The notes under the pieces are model-generated. The model was not told where the DNA came from and ran no database searches. It saw only the letters and a program-made list of their open reading frames with translations. 64,000 nt of DNA, taken from NCBI GenBank assembly GCA_014529385.2, contig CM043958.1:84597025-84661024 (forward strand). The letters are read 5' to 3'. How positions within the stretch are numbered: the stretch's first letter is position 1; each line of letters opens with the position of its first letter. The position numbers and the translations under genes are program-made. Source of the DNA: Adiantum capillus-veneris (Eukaryota > Streptophyta > Polypodiopsida > Polypodiales > Pteridaceae). Positions 44,298 through 56,496 of this stretch are shown here, piece by piece.

Positions 44298-45203
44298 TAT
44301 GCACAACCAATCTAGAGAGTGGTATGTTGTTTGCTTATTAGTGTGAGCATTCATGATGGGTTTGTGATGTGGGGGCCAATTGCATAGTGTTTGTGATTTT
44401 GCATGCTATCTTTCATGGCTCTCCCAAAGATCTGGTGTTCATGCTTACATCTTTGAAATATAGATGAGACACTATACATCGGTGTGACATTCATTAGATA
44501 GGTGCAATTTTTACTACGATTTGCAGCATCACATCATGGACCATGTGGAAGGCCTGTTGTGCTCACAATCTACGTCGCAATCTTCACTGACATCGGCTAT
44601 CTTGAAATCTACTGAGTTCTACTTAGACTAAGCTGCTGCATGCTCTTCGTGGCCCATGGAATACTTCAGCAGGCTCCTCTAGGCTCCAGGGCAGCAGAGC
44701 GGCGTAGATACTCTTTCCTTAGGACATGCTTCAGTCCTGCCACATCACCTGGCACTACGCACCTCCGCGATCTTCCAACATGCCACCTTGATGTGTCCAT
44801 AGCACATTCTTGTATTCCCCGTCTTGTACATCCTCTGCATGATAGGCCGTTTAGCATCCCTAGAGATCTCTTTCGTACACAGTATACAGCCACTTTTCCT
44901 GAAAAAAGACCTGTCATATTAACATTGTGTAGAGGCCAAAGTTTGACAGTAGGACCTATCAAGTACACCATTGGTTACATTTCACTTTGGGCATCATGCC
45001 ATGAAGGCATATAAAGAAAAATAAACTACAGAAATTGTTATGTTTTAAGAGTTTCAATTACATTTACAAGGACAGTTTGCATGGGAGAACTAGATGCCAT
45101 CTTGTTGCTAAGAGTTTGTATTCTCTCCTTGGGGAGTGTTGTATGAAATTCTCATTTTAGTGCTCTCCCTTCTATGTAGCCTGTCCATTTTCCATTTTCA
45201 CAG
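44298..45203. other. No recognised gene
   Basis: Possible upstream part of the exon-like series at 45204-45955. A 124-codon plus-strand frame at 44640 and a 101-codon minus-strand frame at 44666 overlap; neither has a recognisable motif. Confidence 0.25.
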
Positions 45204-45955
45204 TGTTGTCATGGCGAGTTTCCAAATTGGCCTTATGCGGATAGCTTTTGAAGGAATTCTGAAGGTAAATTATTGCCGCAGGTTTAGTGCTGCATAAAAT
45301 TCTCCTGAACTCTCTAAGTGTGGCCTTTTTTATGGCTTTTATTCGTCTCATAGTGATGTATCTGAATAACGCACCAAATTCTACCGATAGAACTTATCTT
45401 TAACGCCTACTTTGAGAAAAGCTATAAAAACATCAATAACAACAGGATTACAAAATTGTGATTTTTTGTTATCTAATCTTGATGGAAAATACAAGATTGT
45501 ATGGAAAACTGCTAGTGGTCCAAATACATCTGTAGTGTCCACATTTGGGGCTCAATCTTGAAATTGTTTGGTTTTTGCAAAATGCACCGCTGTATCTTAT
45601 TAGGTAAATGGACTTATGCAACACCCTTGCTGTCCAATTTGAGGATGAACTTTGAAAAAACGTTTTCTATGCTTTTTCCAGTCTATACGTGATTTTCGAG
45701 AGGACGATGCTGAAGTTTCTGATTCATTGATTATGTTTTTTGATGCTGCATCGCTTTATGAGTGGACTGGCTTCCTCATTGAACTGAATTCAATCGTGAA
45801 TAGAGTAAGCATAGCCTCTTTTTGGTCTCGTTTTCATATGCATTGTAAATGCATAGATATTCTTGATTTGGCTCTGACATTCTGTTCTGCAGGCAACCCA
45901 AAAGCTGATAGACGCCATGTATCGTGTGGCAGCGGAAAGTGGACAGCTATCATGA
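45204..45955 (+). CDS. Three phase-matched exon-like blocks of an unidentified plant gene (3' end)
   Basis: Block 1 (45204-45264) follows CATTTTCACAG and ends AAG|GTAAAT; it reads VVMASFQIGLMRIAFEGILK. Block 2 (45682-45804) follows GCTTTTTCCAG and ends AGA|GTAAGC; it reads SIRDFREDDAEVSDSL then FFDAASLYEWTGFLIEL. Block 3 (45893-45955) follows TTCTGTTCTGCAG and reads ATQKLIDAMYRVAAESGQLS before TGA. All three junctions keep phase 0 and the introns (417 and 88 bp) are GT-AG with pyrimidine-rich acceptors. This is more order than chance frames give, so it looks like the 3' exons of a host gene or recent pseudogene. I do not recognise the family. Confidence 0.4.
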
Positions 45956-47867
45956 AGAGGGTTAAGCCTTTTGGTACTGATCTAAATAGAGCTTTGGACA
46001 TGCAGGGCAATTCCACTTTTTGGTCCTTTTTAAAACCTATGTGTCTAGGTACTTGCAACTATTGGCCATGGTCAAATCAAAGATTCTATTCTATGCTTAA
46101 GTTTCCTATTTACTAGTTCAGGTCAGCTTGCTTTAGTTTGGGATAGCTTTGGGAAGCAAGCACATACACCAAACTGTGTTTGTAGTTTTCAGTTGTGCTA
46201 GGAGGCACAAGAGCTTTATGAAAAAACAGCCTGGTATGTGTACAGGGGTAGGTGCCTATGTCTCAAAGGTAGTGTGTGTATCTGTAAATCCAAACTTGAT
46301 CTATTTGTTATAGCTTTCCTTGGCAAGACTGAGGATATAAGAGGCGCATGATGACTTTTGTGTTCCTGAGTGATGCCAATTTTGATGCCCAACAACACTA
46401 AATAATGTCTTTCTTCCATGGTGCTATCACGTCTTCTGCATTTTGAGTGATGTATTGTGGTGGTGTGAAATAAGAAACTATCGTGTATGTGAATCCTTGA
46501 TAAATAACAAATTTGCGTTAAGTGTCCAGCTCTTTTGGCCATCTTTGGCACACTTCACAGTTCGTAGAGCTATTGAAGGGTCATAGCCAGCTGGCTTGAA
46601 AATTGAAACCCGAACCTGAAGCTGAAGGCGGCCTTTGATGGTGATTCCCTTTTCAAAAGCAGTCGAGTTGTCAAGTTGAAGGCAGCTGGCATCCAATAAA
46701 ACTGTATCTGAAACTTTATCGCTAATACACGTTGGCCACTTTTCATTTTGAAAGAGGATTGGCATTCTTACCACATTTTTTTTTCTGAGAAAAGCTGCTA
46801 AAATTAAAGAAAGAAAAAAAGTACAAATGCCCCTAAGGCAAGATAGGACTCATTGTACATCCAGTCTAGTTGGTGAACAACACTTGCCTTGCCAATGATG
46901 CACCCCCCTTCACTCGACCTCCGGACAAGAGCAACAACGTAGGGTTGCTACAGCATCACAACTTGATTTGTCGTCTCATTTGCTTGTTTTTGTTCATGAA
47001 AACCATGCCTCAATTATGTTTCTCCATTTTCTTCTTTCCCTTATATACAACCCAACAAAATTTCACGCATACAAGTTCAACTCTAAGCATTGCTCACATG
47101 TACACATATGTCATTGGTTGAGAGAGAGTACCATTCTCTCTATGGTGTAGATTCACCGGTTTAAGGAACATTGTAGGATTGTTTTGGAAAAAAACCCTGG
47201 TACTATGGTGCCGATTTTCCAATTGAGATAGCACACCACTTGTTGCCTATTTGTTGATTTAGGTGGCATCGTGTATGGAAGGGCTTTGCAAGAGGCAAGG
47301 GCCCCTTGCAAATTTAGTAGGATTAAATTGAAAGACGACATGAATCTTTGATGTTGGGTGATGTTGTGGCCAATGATACGTTGACGAGGCAAGATATGAT
47401 ACATATTGACTATTCTAGGGGTGTGAAACACTAGAATATGTAGTATGTGGGTTTTTGGAGGCATATGATAAGATTTTTGGAGTTTTCAAGGAATTTTCAC
47501 GTATGTGATCTATCTATTATGTGGTTTCAACTGTAGGCTCTTTACTTGACATACAACTAAGGAAAATTACGTTCTTAACGGGAGAGCGTATTATGGTAAT
47601 TGAGCTAGGAGTGGATCTCTACCACTATAGTGTCATCCAAATTCAATGCCTCACAAAGGAGGCACATCTAAGTAAGGATTTATAATTATTACGTCGTGTT
47701 GTAAAGCCTCTCTATTTTTGTATCCTTTCTCAAAGTAATAGGTAGGGCTCACATTGGTCCATTTAGGGATCCATGTGTGGGGAGTAGCATCGGCCTTGCA
47801 TAAGCTTAAGACACACTAGTACGACACAAAGATATCTAACAAGTTAGGCACATTGTGATATACTTTT
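45956..47867. other. No firmly recognised gene
   Basis: A minus-strand frame at 46478-46774 reads coding-like sequence (VSDTVLLDASCLQLDNSTAF, GITIKGRLQLQVRVSIFKPA) with no family that I recognise. The remainder is AT-rich and featureless to my reading. Confidence 0.3.
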
Positions 47868-48470
47868 TTGAGGATTCACACAGTGCTTCTTGCTATGTAT
47901 TTGTACATGAGGATTCGAGAGAAAATACATCCCTATGGACTATACACTCTTCTTGCGCATGGACTAGACAGTCACTTTATACACGGCTTTCTCGAGGTCG
48001 CTCGGATGGAGATTAATCATTACTCCCCATTAAGCCGACCTCAAAAATTGTGAGGTTAGTTGCTGTGCAGGAACTAGGTGGATCCCAGTTTCTATGTCAG
48101 AGGGGTCGCTTGCGGCGACAAGAGCTTCAGAGATGCCTTGTGGGTGGCACGATAGATATTGTTAAGCTTCAAGAGCACCACCTTTGTGAGAGCCATATTC
48201 GACGTTGTGGACAGTATTTTGTATGGCCGCTATGCAACTCTTTGCTCCATTGCTTTTGGGCCTAGTGGCATTCAAGGACGATTATGTATAACTATTGCGG
48301 GCTCATGGCAACAGGCCATTGTGGGCAGAGGTATTCTTGTGCCAAGCAGGGCACAGTGGGTCACCATGCAGTTTCAAGCTAGCCATGTGGGCTTCCTAAT
48401 GTTTATGTGCCCAACCATGCAAGTGCATGGGCTAAGTTTTGGTCACATATTGACAGCGAGATATAGACAC
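47868..48470 (+). pseudogene. LINE-1 lineage fragment across the ORF1/ORF2 junction
   Basis: It corresponds to 51170-51830: end of ORF1 (SSCYVFVHED-like, SRGRSDGD) then the ORF2 start region and endonuclease block. Recognisable strings include the IDIVKLQEHHLCESHIRR equivalent of LLMLQEHHLCESRIRC. It is truncated at both ends. Confidence 0.75.
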
Positions 48471-48495
48471 ACACACGAACCCTGCTACTAGAGGG

Positions 48496-50395
48496 CATAG
48501 TTACATGGGAAGGCGGGTCAGGGTCGGGACGGCAAAAGTCAAGAAACGGGGACGGGGTCGGAACGGCAAAAAAAAAAGAGAGTTTTTTTAGCATTTTTTG
48601 ACCTACACACATGCCACACACATAGAGCATCACTCTAACCATAAATTTACACTAAATAGACCAAAGAACACAAGTCATATAGGCTGAAATGTGCTAATAA
48701 AACATCGATGATCGATGGATACAAAATGAGAAGTGCATGCCACAAGGGCTCAAGAGTCAAAAAGCCTAAAGGACTTAGGACAAGCTTGAGGCCTCAAGGA
48801 TAACAAAAAGTACAAAGGGCTATGTAGTAGGTAGAGTCGTAGACTCAAGAGTCTAGACTCGAGAGTCGAGTGATCAATGATCATCAAACTCAAAAAGTGC
48901 TCGCTTGCTGAATCTCCACATCGTCGTCGTAGTCGAGGTCGTTAGCGACGTATGAGGGCTCGGGAGGCTCGCATTGAGGCTCGAAATCCTCCTCTAGCTC
49001 CTCTCCTCCAAAAGAGTATCGGCCATAGATGGATTCTCTTGTGCCATCTCCCACTCAGTGAAAGGATCTGCCTTGTGTGTGACGCTCTTGGCAAGCATGC
49101 GCAAGTTAGCGCTCACAAACACCAAATCATTGGCCCTCTGAACCCCAAGGCGATTCCTCTTCTTAGAGGCAATGGGGCTGTACACACTCCATAGTTGCTC
49201 CAAGCAACTAGTGGTACATGCTTGGCTAAGGACACGAACAGCCAAGCGCTGCAAATGTGGGCCATCTCCTCCATAGTCCTTCCACCACAAAACCGAGCCA
49301 ATCTTTTTGCGATCAAGCTGTGCATCTACACATCCATAGGAGCCCTTCTTTTGCCTGTAGTTGAGTAGCTCGTCTCTAATCTTGCGCCTAATGTCACTGC
49401 TAGGCTCAAGGCGCTCCAATGCAAGCCGCCATCCTTTGCTCACCTCCTTGTCGGTCTCTTGACGCCTTCATTGAAACTCAGGGTCAAGCACATAAGCTGC
49501 CGCATGAAGTGGAGAGTAGTATCCATTCCACCTCGACTCACACAAGCCATGAATCTCCACATACTGAACAGGGTCAGGCACAAGCTTCTCAAGTGCCTCT
49601 ATCATCCGATCCATGGCTTCGTAGACTTTGCCAATGCATGGCTGCAAGCCATCCACCACTCGAAGTAGGTGTAGAATAGGCTTGACCATGACGTCAAGAG
49701 TCTTCACCTCCTCCCACCAAGCGGCGTCGTTGGCCCATTCTCGGCATTTCAATCCTACTGCTGATGTAGACTCCGGCATGGCTTGGAACTCATCACTGAG
49801 AAAGAGGCCCCTTAAGGCTCCGCCACATGTAGACAAGTGGCCTAGCATAAGCCAATTAAATGCAAATCTTGTCTCTGAATATTTGAGCAAGGACAAGTGG
49901 CTCCTCTTTGAGAATTCATGGCGCACTTTTTGATGGTTGAGCACAAAGGAGACAATTCGAGAGGCGTCACCAATGGTGGGTGAAATCCATGACAAGTTCC
50001 CTATGTCCTTGAGGAGGTTATTGAGGCAATGCGCCATGCAAAATGTGACATGGATGCTGGGATACATGCCCTCAATGATAGCTCCGGCTGCCCTATTTGA
50101 CGCCTCTCCATCTGCAACCATACAAAGGACATTCTCCGGGCCGGTGATCTCTATGGTGCTTGTCCACTCCGCAGCAAGCATCTCGGTGGCCTTGCCACTA
50201 TCGGATGCATCATGTGACTCCACAAAGTACATCTCCCTCCGAGAGTAGGCCACCACCCCGTGGATGGACCGCTTGCGGGTGTCGCTCTATCCATCTACAA
50301 GAAGAGAGACACCATTGGTCTCCCACAAATCCTTTGTTGCTTGGGCCGCTTGCTCCACGGCAAGCTTCTCTTTGTCATCCTCAGGTGCCTACTTA
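48496..50395 (-). pseudogene. hAT-superfamily transposase, truncated
   Basis: Minus-strand order: a decayed DLWETNGVSLLVDG (normally DGWSD) near 50290-50330, then a 263-codon frame with GPENVLCMVADGEASNRAAG and HVTFCMAHCLNNLLKDIGNL (DUF659-type catalytic region). The C-terminal hAT dimerisation domain at 48994-49443 follows (SVLWWKDYGGDGPHLQRLAV, RVLSQACTTSCLEQLWSVYS, SKKRNRLGVQRANDLVFVSA). The two frames are separated by a shift near 49460. A probable terminal repeat CATAGTTAC lies at 48496. The N-terminal zinc finger and the other end are missing because LINE sequence starts at 50396. Confidence 0.88.
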
Positions 50396-51389
50396 GCAGC
50401 AGTGGGTTCCCACGAGGAACCATTTTGGTCCTCTTGAGCAGGATGAGGTCCCTGCTCCAGCCCTCACCCCAGCTTCACCCTCGACAGCCCCTCCCTCCCC
50501 AGAATTCCCCCCCTCTTCCTCATCCTCCCCCCCGCCTCCTGCTCCTGCAGCCTCTTCCCCCCGTCCCTCTACCTCTATCGCTCCCTCCCGCCCCTCTTCT
50601 CCACCACTCCCCCCAGCTCCTTCTCCCCCCCCTCCTGCTTTAGTTCCACAGCCGACCAAGGAGGCAGGGCCTTCTCCGGCGGCTAGGAGATCTCTTGGCA
50701 GCGCCTTTGCCACGAGTCGCTTAGCGAGAGAGGGACAGCCTTTCTTGCGGCCCCCTCTGCAGGTACAGACATTTTCCCTTGCAGCTATCCCTCGTGGTCT
50801 AACGAGCATTGACATCCGGTGCCGATGGGACTTCTTCGACTACGGCTTCACTCGTTTTCTCGACGACCCCTCAGCAGATCATGAGGCAGCTTGCTTCAGG
50901 GTCCATGTTCTGTTCCTTGCCGCTAGGGGGACAAAGGCCTTGGACTCGGCAGTTAGCTTCTCCTTCCCCCTTTGCGGCAGGGACCAGACAGAGTGGACTC
51001 TCGACTCAGTGTTGGGATGGTTGCACACACAGGTCCTAGAGTTCTCTCACCACATGGGAGAACTAGGAGTTACAGACATGCTCCAGACTTTGTGGCCATT
51101 GGCTAAGTTTGCGGTGACACCTCCAGACTCAACAGGATGTAGACACATTGTGGTTTACTTCTTTGCCGATACACAGTGCTTGCCATGCTATGTATACATT
51201 CATGAGGACTCCTCGACAGAGGAGATTGCTTTCCGTATGGCTCGCTCTGCTTGGACTTGGGCCAGGCACTCGTTGAAGTCACGCCTATCTAGAGGACGCT
51301 CGGATGCAGATTACTCCCCATCCAAGCCAGCCTCGAAGATAGCCCGTCTAGCTGTTGCGACAACATCTATTCTCTCTTGCGCCCCATGA
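50396..51389 (+). pseudogene. LINE-1 ORF1, C-terminal half
   Basis: A Pro-rich linker (about 50450-50640) is followed by a 215-codon intact domain: IPRGLTSIDIRCRWDFFDYG, DMLQTLWPLAKFAVTP, YVYIHEDSSTEEIAFRMARS, SRGRSDADYSPSKPASKIAR. The zinc knuckle seen in the copy at 12000 is not included. The stop TGA (51387-51389) overlaps the ORF2 start ATG (51386-51388) as ATGA. Confidence 0.75.
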
Positions 51390-54300
51390 GGATCGTCTCA
51401 TGGAATGTGCAGGGACTAGGTGGGCCCCAGTTTCAGCGTCAGCGGGGCCGACTGCATCAGGAGCTTCAGCGCTACCTTGTGGGAGGAGAGATTGATCTCC
51501 TTATGCTTCAGGAGCACCATCTGTGTGAGAGCCGCATTAGATGTTATGGTCAGCTCTTGCGTGGACGATATGATACTTTTTGGTCAGCTGCTTTTGGACT
51601 TGGAGGCATCCAGGGTGGGGTATGTATGACTATTGCAGACTCTTTGCAACAGGCCATTGTGGGCAGAGGGATTATTGTGCTAGGCAGGGCTCAGTGGATT
51701 ACTATGCAGGTTCAAGGTGGCCTAGTGGGTTTCCTGAACATCTATGCGCCCAATGTGGCCAGTGCTCGTACAGATTTTTGGTCACAGATAGTTGAGTCTT
51801 TGCCACAGGCAGAATACTGGTGCATAGGAGAGGACTTCAACATGTTCGGGGACCCTTCTGACAGGATTGGTGGTAGCCATGCTACTGTGCATGGAGTTGA
51901 GCTGGCAACTTGGAAGAGGCTTTGTATGACTCTGAGGGTTTCGGATGTTTGGCAACACTCTGGTTTTGTGAGGCCCCCAGACAGCCTTGCCTTCTCTCGC
52001 TCGGACCGCAAAGTGGGAGGAGTGAATCTATCGCGGATAGATCGCTTCTACACTAGTGACCACTTCAGTGACTTGGGAGGGACAGCGGGCATCCTGGTAG
52101 GGACCTCCTTCTCGGACCATGCACTAGTGATCCTCACAGTGGCAGACAGGCAGAGGAGTGGGAGCACGATGCTTCGCATCTCAGAGAGGGTCTTGTTCGA
52201 CTCAACACTCAGAGAGCGGGTAGAGGCTCTCTAGACAGAGGGCTTGGATAGGCAGGATTCTCCTGCTGACAGAGTGGCCTCAGGCCTAGCTCAGATTAGC
52301 CATTTTTTTCTCCAGGAGCCTCTGGCTCGCCGGGCTGCAGTGAGAGAGGAGCAGCAGCGTCTCAGACGGGCATTGCTTCGTTACAGAGGATGCAAGAGCA
52401 GCATCCAGACAGTCCTTGGTTGGAGGAGCAGTTACAGCAGGTTCGACAGGAGCTTGCTAGCACAGAGGAGAGGCGACATGAGTTTGCTTTCCATTGACAA
52501 GCATCTCAATGGACCCAGGTGGGCGACAGAGTGATTGGTGCTTTCTTTGAGGCAGTGGGACCTCGGCACTCGCATGCCAAGGTCAGTCAATTGAGGAGGC
52601 TCGACGGGTCAGTTGCTTCTGAGCCCGCGGATATGTGTCTAGTTGCTACTTACTTTTACCGTGAGTTACTGGCAGAGTCCCAGTTAGAGCGTCAGGATGC
52701 ATGCAGGGAGCAGGTTTGGGCACAGATGCCTTGTCTTGTGACTGAGGAGATTCTTTAGGAGATGCTTTAGAGGCTTGAGCTGCCACTTCAGCTTGAGGAG
52801 CTGCACACGGCTCTTAGGGCCCTCCCCCGTGGTAGCTGTCCATGTGAGGATGGGTTGACTCCCAGTTTTTTCTTGGAGTACTGGGACCTGCTTGGCCCTG
52901 ATCTCTATAGTGCTTTTCTGTACATTTTGCACATAGGAGTGATGCATGACAGCATGAGTGAGGGCCCGATCTACCTCATGCCCAAGGAGGGTGGCTCCTT
53001 GGATCAGATTCGATAGTGGCGCCCCATCACCATCCTCAACTGAGCCTACAAAATTCTTGCCAAGGCTCTGAGTTTGAGAATTCAACCACTTCTAGAGAGC
53101 CTTATACATGGGACTCACACAGGTTTTGTCAAGGAACGCAGTATCCTTGACAACATCTTTACTTTTTGGGAGGCTTCTACCCTGGCACGGCTCCGTGGTG
53201 AGGACCTCGTGATTCTTCTTCTCGATTTTGAGAAGGCATACGACAGAGTTGACTGGGACTTTCTAGAGGGCACTCTATGCAGGATGGGCTTCTCAGATGC
53301 TTGGATCAGAGGGGTGTCAACTTTGTACAGACAGGCTCATAGTCAGGTACTTTTGGCAGGAGGTAGAGGTGATCGCTTCATGCTTACACGCTCGGCCAGA
53401 CAGGTCTGTTCTCTTTCCCCCTTCCTCTTTCTGTTCTATGCGGAGGCGATAAGCAAGTTTTTGGTGTCGCAGCAGGTTGGTCTACGGGGCTTAGCACTCC
53501 CTATTCGTGGAGATGAGCTAATGGACGCTGACTTTGCCGACGACTCAGCCTTGTACTTAGATGGCCACGAGGCCAACCTTCACAGGTGTGAGCAAGCTCT
53601 GGAGACCTTCTGTTGTGCATTGGGTGCACTGATCAACTGGAGAAAGCGGTGGCTTTCTCGGTTGGTAGTGCTCCTATGCCCGATTGGATGCCAGGAGAGG
53701 GTTTTAGGTGGATTCCCCCAGGGACTGCAGTTCGGTACTTGGGTTGTCAGGTTGGTTTGGATTTGTCTCCCGAGCAGCAGATTGCTCCCCTTCTCCTGTC
53801 TATCAGGAGAAAGTTGTTACATTGGAGTTCAGCACGACTTTCTTTGGCTGGCAGAGTAGTAGTTGCCAACCAAGTGTTGTTAGCGACTATGTGGTACATC
53901 ACTTCTTGCTGGATCTTCTCGAGTTCTTGTATCAGCCAGGTAAAGAGGCTGATCAGGAACTTCCTTTGGTAGGGATGTGACACTCAAATAGCCCGAGCCA
54001 AAGTGGCTTGGCAGGTCATCACTCTTCCTTGTTCACAAGGAGGGCTTGGGATCATTGATCCAGCAGAGCAGAGCAGAGCCCTTCTTGGGAAGTTCATCAT
54101 CAGAGGACTTCTTCCAGGTGAGGAGCTTTGGAAGGAGTTCTTGCTACAGCGGCTTAGTGCTAGGGTGCCTCAGGCAGGAGGCCCTTGGCAACTTCGACCA
54201 GATGGATCTTTACAGAGATGCGCAGAGTTGGTTTGAGCAGGAGACTGGAGGACCGCGTCGCTGTGAGTTTGCTTCGATCTTGGGAGCTCTTGCGGCGTGG

Positions 54301-55745
54301 CCTGGAGCAGAGACAGCCTACGTGCACGGAGGAGCGCCTACGGCAGCCCCTCGTCTGGAACCCCATGGTTAGCACTCAGAGAGGCCACTTGGTTGGTAGT
54401 CGGCCTCATGTTTCCTGGGGTCCCATGGCAGCGGGTCCAGCGCGCTCTTTAGGTGACTAGCTAGAGTTCACAGGTTTGTCAGAGGAGGTGCAGGGTGTCC
54501 AGCTACAGGGCATGAGACGGGTGTAGAGCATGTGCCAGGACATCTCAGAGTCAGTTCCAGGTGAGTGGCTCACGCCTCTCGAGCTAGTAGCACCCCGGTG
54601 GATGGGAGCCTTCACACAACTGGAGGTTCTCATCTCAGTCAGGGCCTGCTAAGAGACTGTTCCAGCCCTTTTCTTCGAGCTTCACGGTGGGGGACGCCTT
54701 CACCGAGTTGTAGTAGAGGCCTCGTAGGTGGGAGAGTGCTGTTTTTAGAGGATCCGAGTAGTGGGCATCTGTGGGAGGACTTGTGTCATAGATCCTCACC
54801 CAGCAGCTCTTGAGACTGGACACTGGAGGCTGTGGGCTTGGGAGTGTTGTCCACTGGCACGAGTACAGTGGGATCCTGGTGAGTGGCTATGGAGGGATCC
54901 CTTCTCTTCTGCAGACCACCAAGGAGTCCCGTTCTTTCAGTACACTGTTAGACTGGGACGTCATATACTAGCAGCACAGAGAGAGGCCCGCCCCGCTGCA
55001 GCACCTCACTGGCAGGAGGAGGGTCTCACAGCTGAGTTCTTGGCAGCATTTTGGGAGAGGTTGTGGGACTCCAGACAGCCGAGGCGAGTCACCTTGTTTC
55101 AGTGGCTGGTCGCACACAGAGCTACAGCAGTTGGGAGCTGGCTAGTGCATAGTGGTCTCTCAGCCGCATGTGCAACTTGTGACCATCTTGTGGAGAGTCA
55201 GCGTCACTGTCTTTGTGACTGTCCCTCGGCCCAACAGGTGTGGCTACGAGTTCTTCAGCTGATGCCTGCTGTCTCCACGGCTCGACGGTACACTTGGGGA
55301 GCAACGGCTTGGTCCACCCTCACGGACCCGGCACTTCCGTTTGAGCTATCTTCCACCAGCAGGATGATAGTGATGCAGGAGGGGCGACCTACACTTCAGC
55401 CTGCTACAGAGCTTACTCCACAGGAGTGGTGCAGTGAGAGAGAGGAGTGTTGGGAGCTCATCAGTGGCCTGACACTCTAGTTCATTTGGTGGGCCCGTTG
55501 CTTCCGCATCTTTGAGGCTCGCCCTGTGCCACCAGTAGAGACTGTTCGCGATTTTTGGCTAGAGTTGATCCACACTCTCAGAGGACAGCTCGAGGGACTA
55601 CAGGACAGCTCCGACCGCATGAGGGAGCGTAGAGAGGCTTTCCTTCGACTCTGGCGTCCTGGGCCTTTCTACACCATGGTCCAGGGTGTACTCCGATGGC
55701 ACTACCGATCACCTGTGTGGCTTTTCCCTCCCCCCATTTCTTGAT
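51386..55745 (+). pseudogene. LINE-1 ORF2: endonuclease, RT and zinc-binding C-terminus
   Basis: AP-endonuclease (51386-52234): MRIVSWNVQGLGG, LLMLQEHHLCESRIR, FLNIYAPNVASART, WCIGEDFNMFGDPSDRIGG, GVNLSRIDRFYT, FSDHALVILT; all catalytic motifs are present up to an in-frame TAG at 52232. RT: LLLDFEKAYDRVDWDFL near 53218, and the catalytic ADFADDSALYL (FADD at 53533-53544). A shift near 53645 continues into LLSIRRKLLHWSSARLSLAG. The C-terminus has a zinc-binding block ACATCDHLVESQRHCLCDCP near 55165-55225 and ends at 55743. At least four in-frame stops and three frameshifts make it inactive, but the domain order is complete. Confidence 0.88.
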
Positions 55746-55889
55746 TTAGCCCCATTGTACATATGCTGGTTTTGTCATTGGGAGAGTCTCCCACCATGGT
55801 TGTTGTAGCCCTCTCTTGAAGAGGTGGTTGTAGCCCTATGGACAGTTTCAGTAACTAATAGAACGATCTTTTTCTCGAAAAAAAAAAAA
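55746..55889 (+). other. LINE-1 3' UTR and poly(A) tail
   Basis: Contains GGGAGAGTCTCCCACC and the repeat-like GTGGTTGTAGCCC. The A-tail is at 55878-55889. Matches the 3' end at 33245-33355. Confidence 0.85.
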
Positions 55890-56282
55890 GAACTTTTTGC
55901 ACATAACAACAAAGTTATTAGAGCACTTATCTATGTAAGAGATTACAAAATCACGATGAAACTTCCTAAGAGCATCACGATCAAAAGAAGATATGCTATC
56001 CTTCCTAAAGAAACGTTCCTAGAGCAAGATGCTAATTTCAAAAAAGCTTTCTTGAGGACTATAGACTTCCAATGGGTAAAAACACCTGAACTTATAACTT
56101 TACTACGAAACTAGAAATTCCTTTCTCTATGGCTTTGAGAAGGCAAGAGTCATTTGAGGAAGGGAACCTATATTTAGTCCCTCTTGAGAAAAAGTCTTTC
56201 AAGGAATCCGAAGGAAGAATAGAACAATCGGTAGTAATTATGTCACAAGACGAGCACCACGTACCAATAGAAAAGAACAGAC
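55890..56282 (+). pseudogene. Coding-like fragment of unknown origin
   Basis: One plus-strand frame reads ALIYVRDYKITMKLPKSITI, then RYAILPKETFLEQDANFKKA and TIDFQWVKTPELITLL. After a one-base shift near 56100 a second frame of about 66 codons continues (IPFSMALRRQESFEEGNLYL, SQDEHHVPIEKNRLKKLLAL) to TAA. The amino-acid pattern looks genuinely coding and Lys/Glu-rich, but I do not recognise it. The 3' end abuts the LTR fragment. Confidence 0.35.
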
Positions 56283-56496
56283 TGAAGAAACTTTTAGCAC
56301 TCAAATAACAACTGAACTGAGATAGAGAGACGACATGCGACACGGAATGGCGAAATTCCACCCCAGAGAGTATTGGCCCCAAACCTTGGCGTCCCTTTCG
56401 GTATTTCTTTATATTGCATCAACACAGTACAAGCCGGTACTCCACCTCTGCACCTTCATACTGAAGCATGCAAGATAATGAGCCCTTAGCACATAT

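Larger units (their letters stand above)
50396..55889 (+). mobile_element. LINE-1 lineage, long copy (5'-truncated in ORF1)
   Basis: It contains the ORF1 second half, the complete span of ORF2, the 3' UTR and a 12-A tail (55878-55889). The 5' junction cuts ORF1 where 12280 aligns and abuts hAT sequence. No target duplication was found, so the junction may be due to recombination rather than a simple insertion. Confidence 0.85.

Noticed and set aside
50396-55889. Simple LINE insertion into the hAT element
   Set aside because: hAT sequence was not found after the A-tail and no target duplication was seen, so the junction at 50396 may be a recombination or deletion product.
55890-56282. Organellar gene insertion
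   Set aside because: AT-rich and Lys-rich like organelle genes, but no organelle protein could be recognised.
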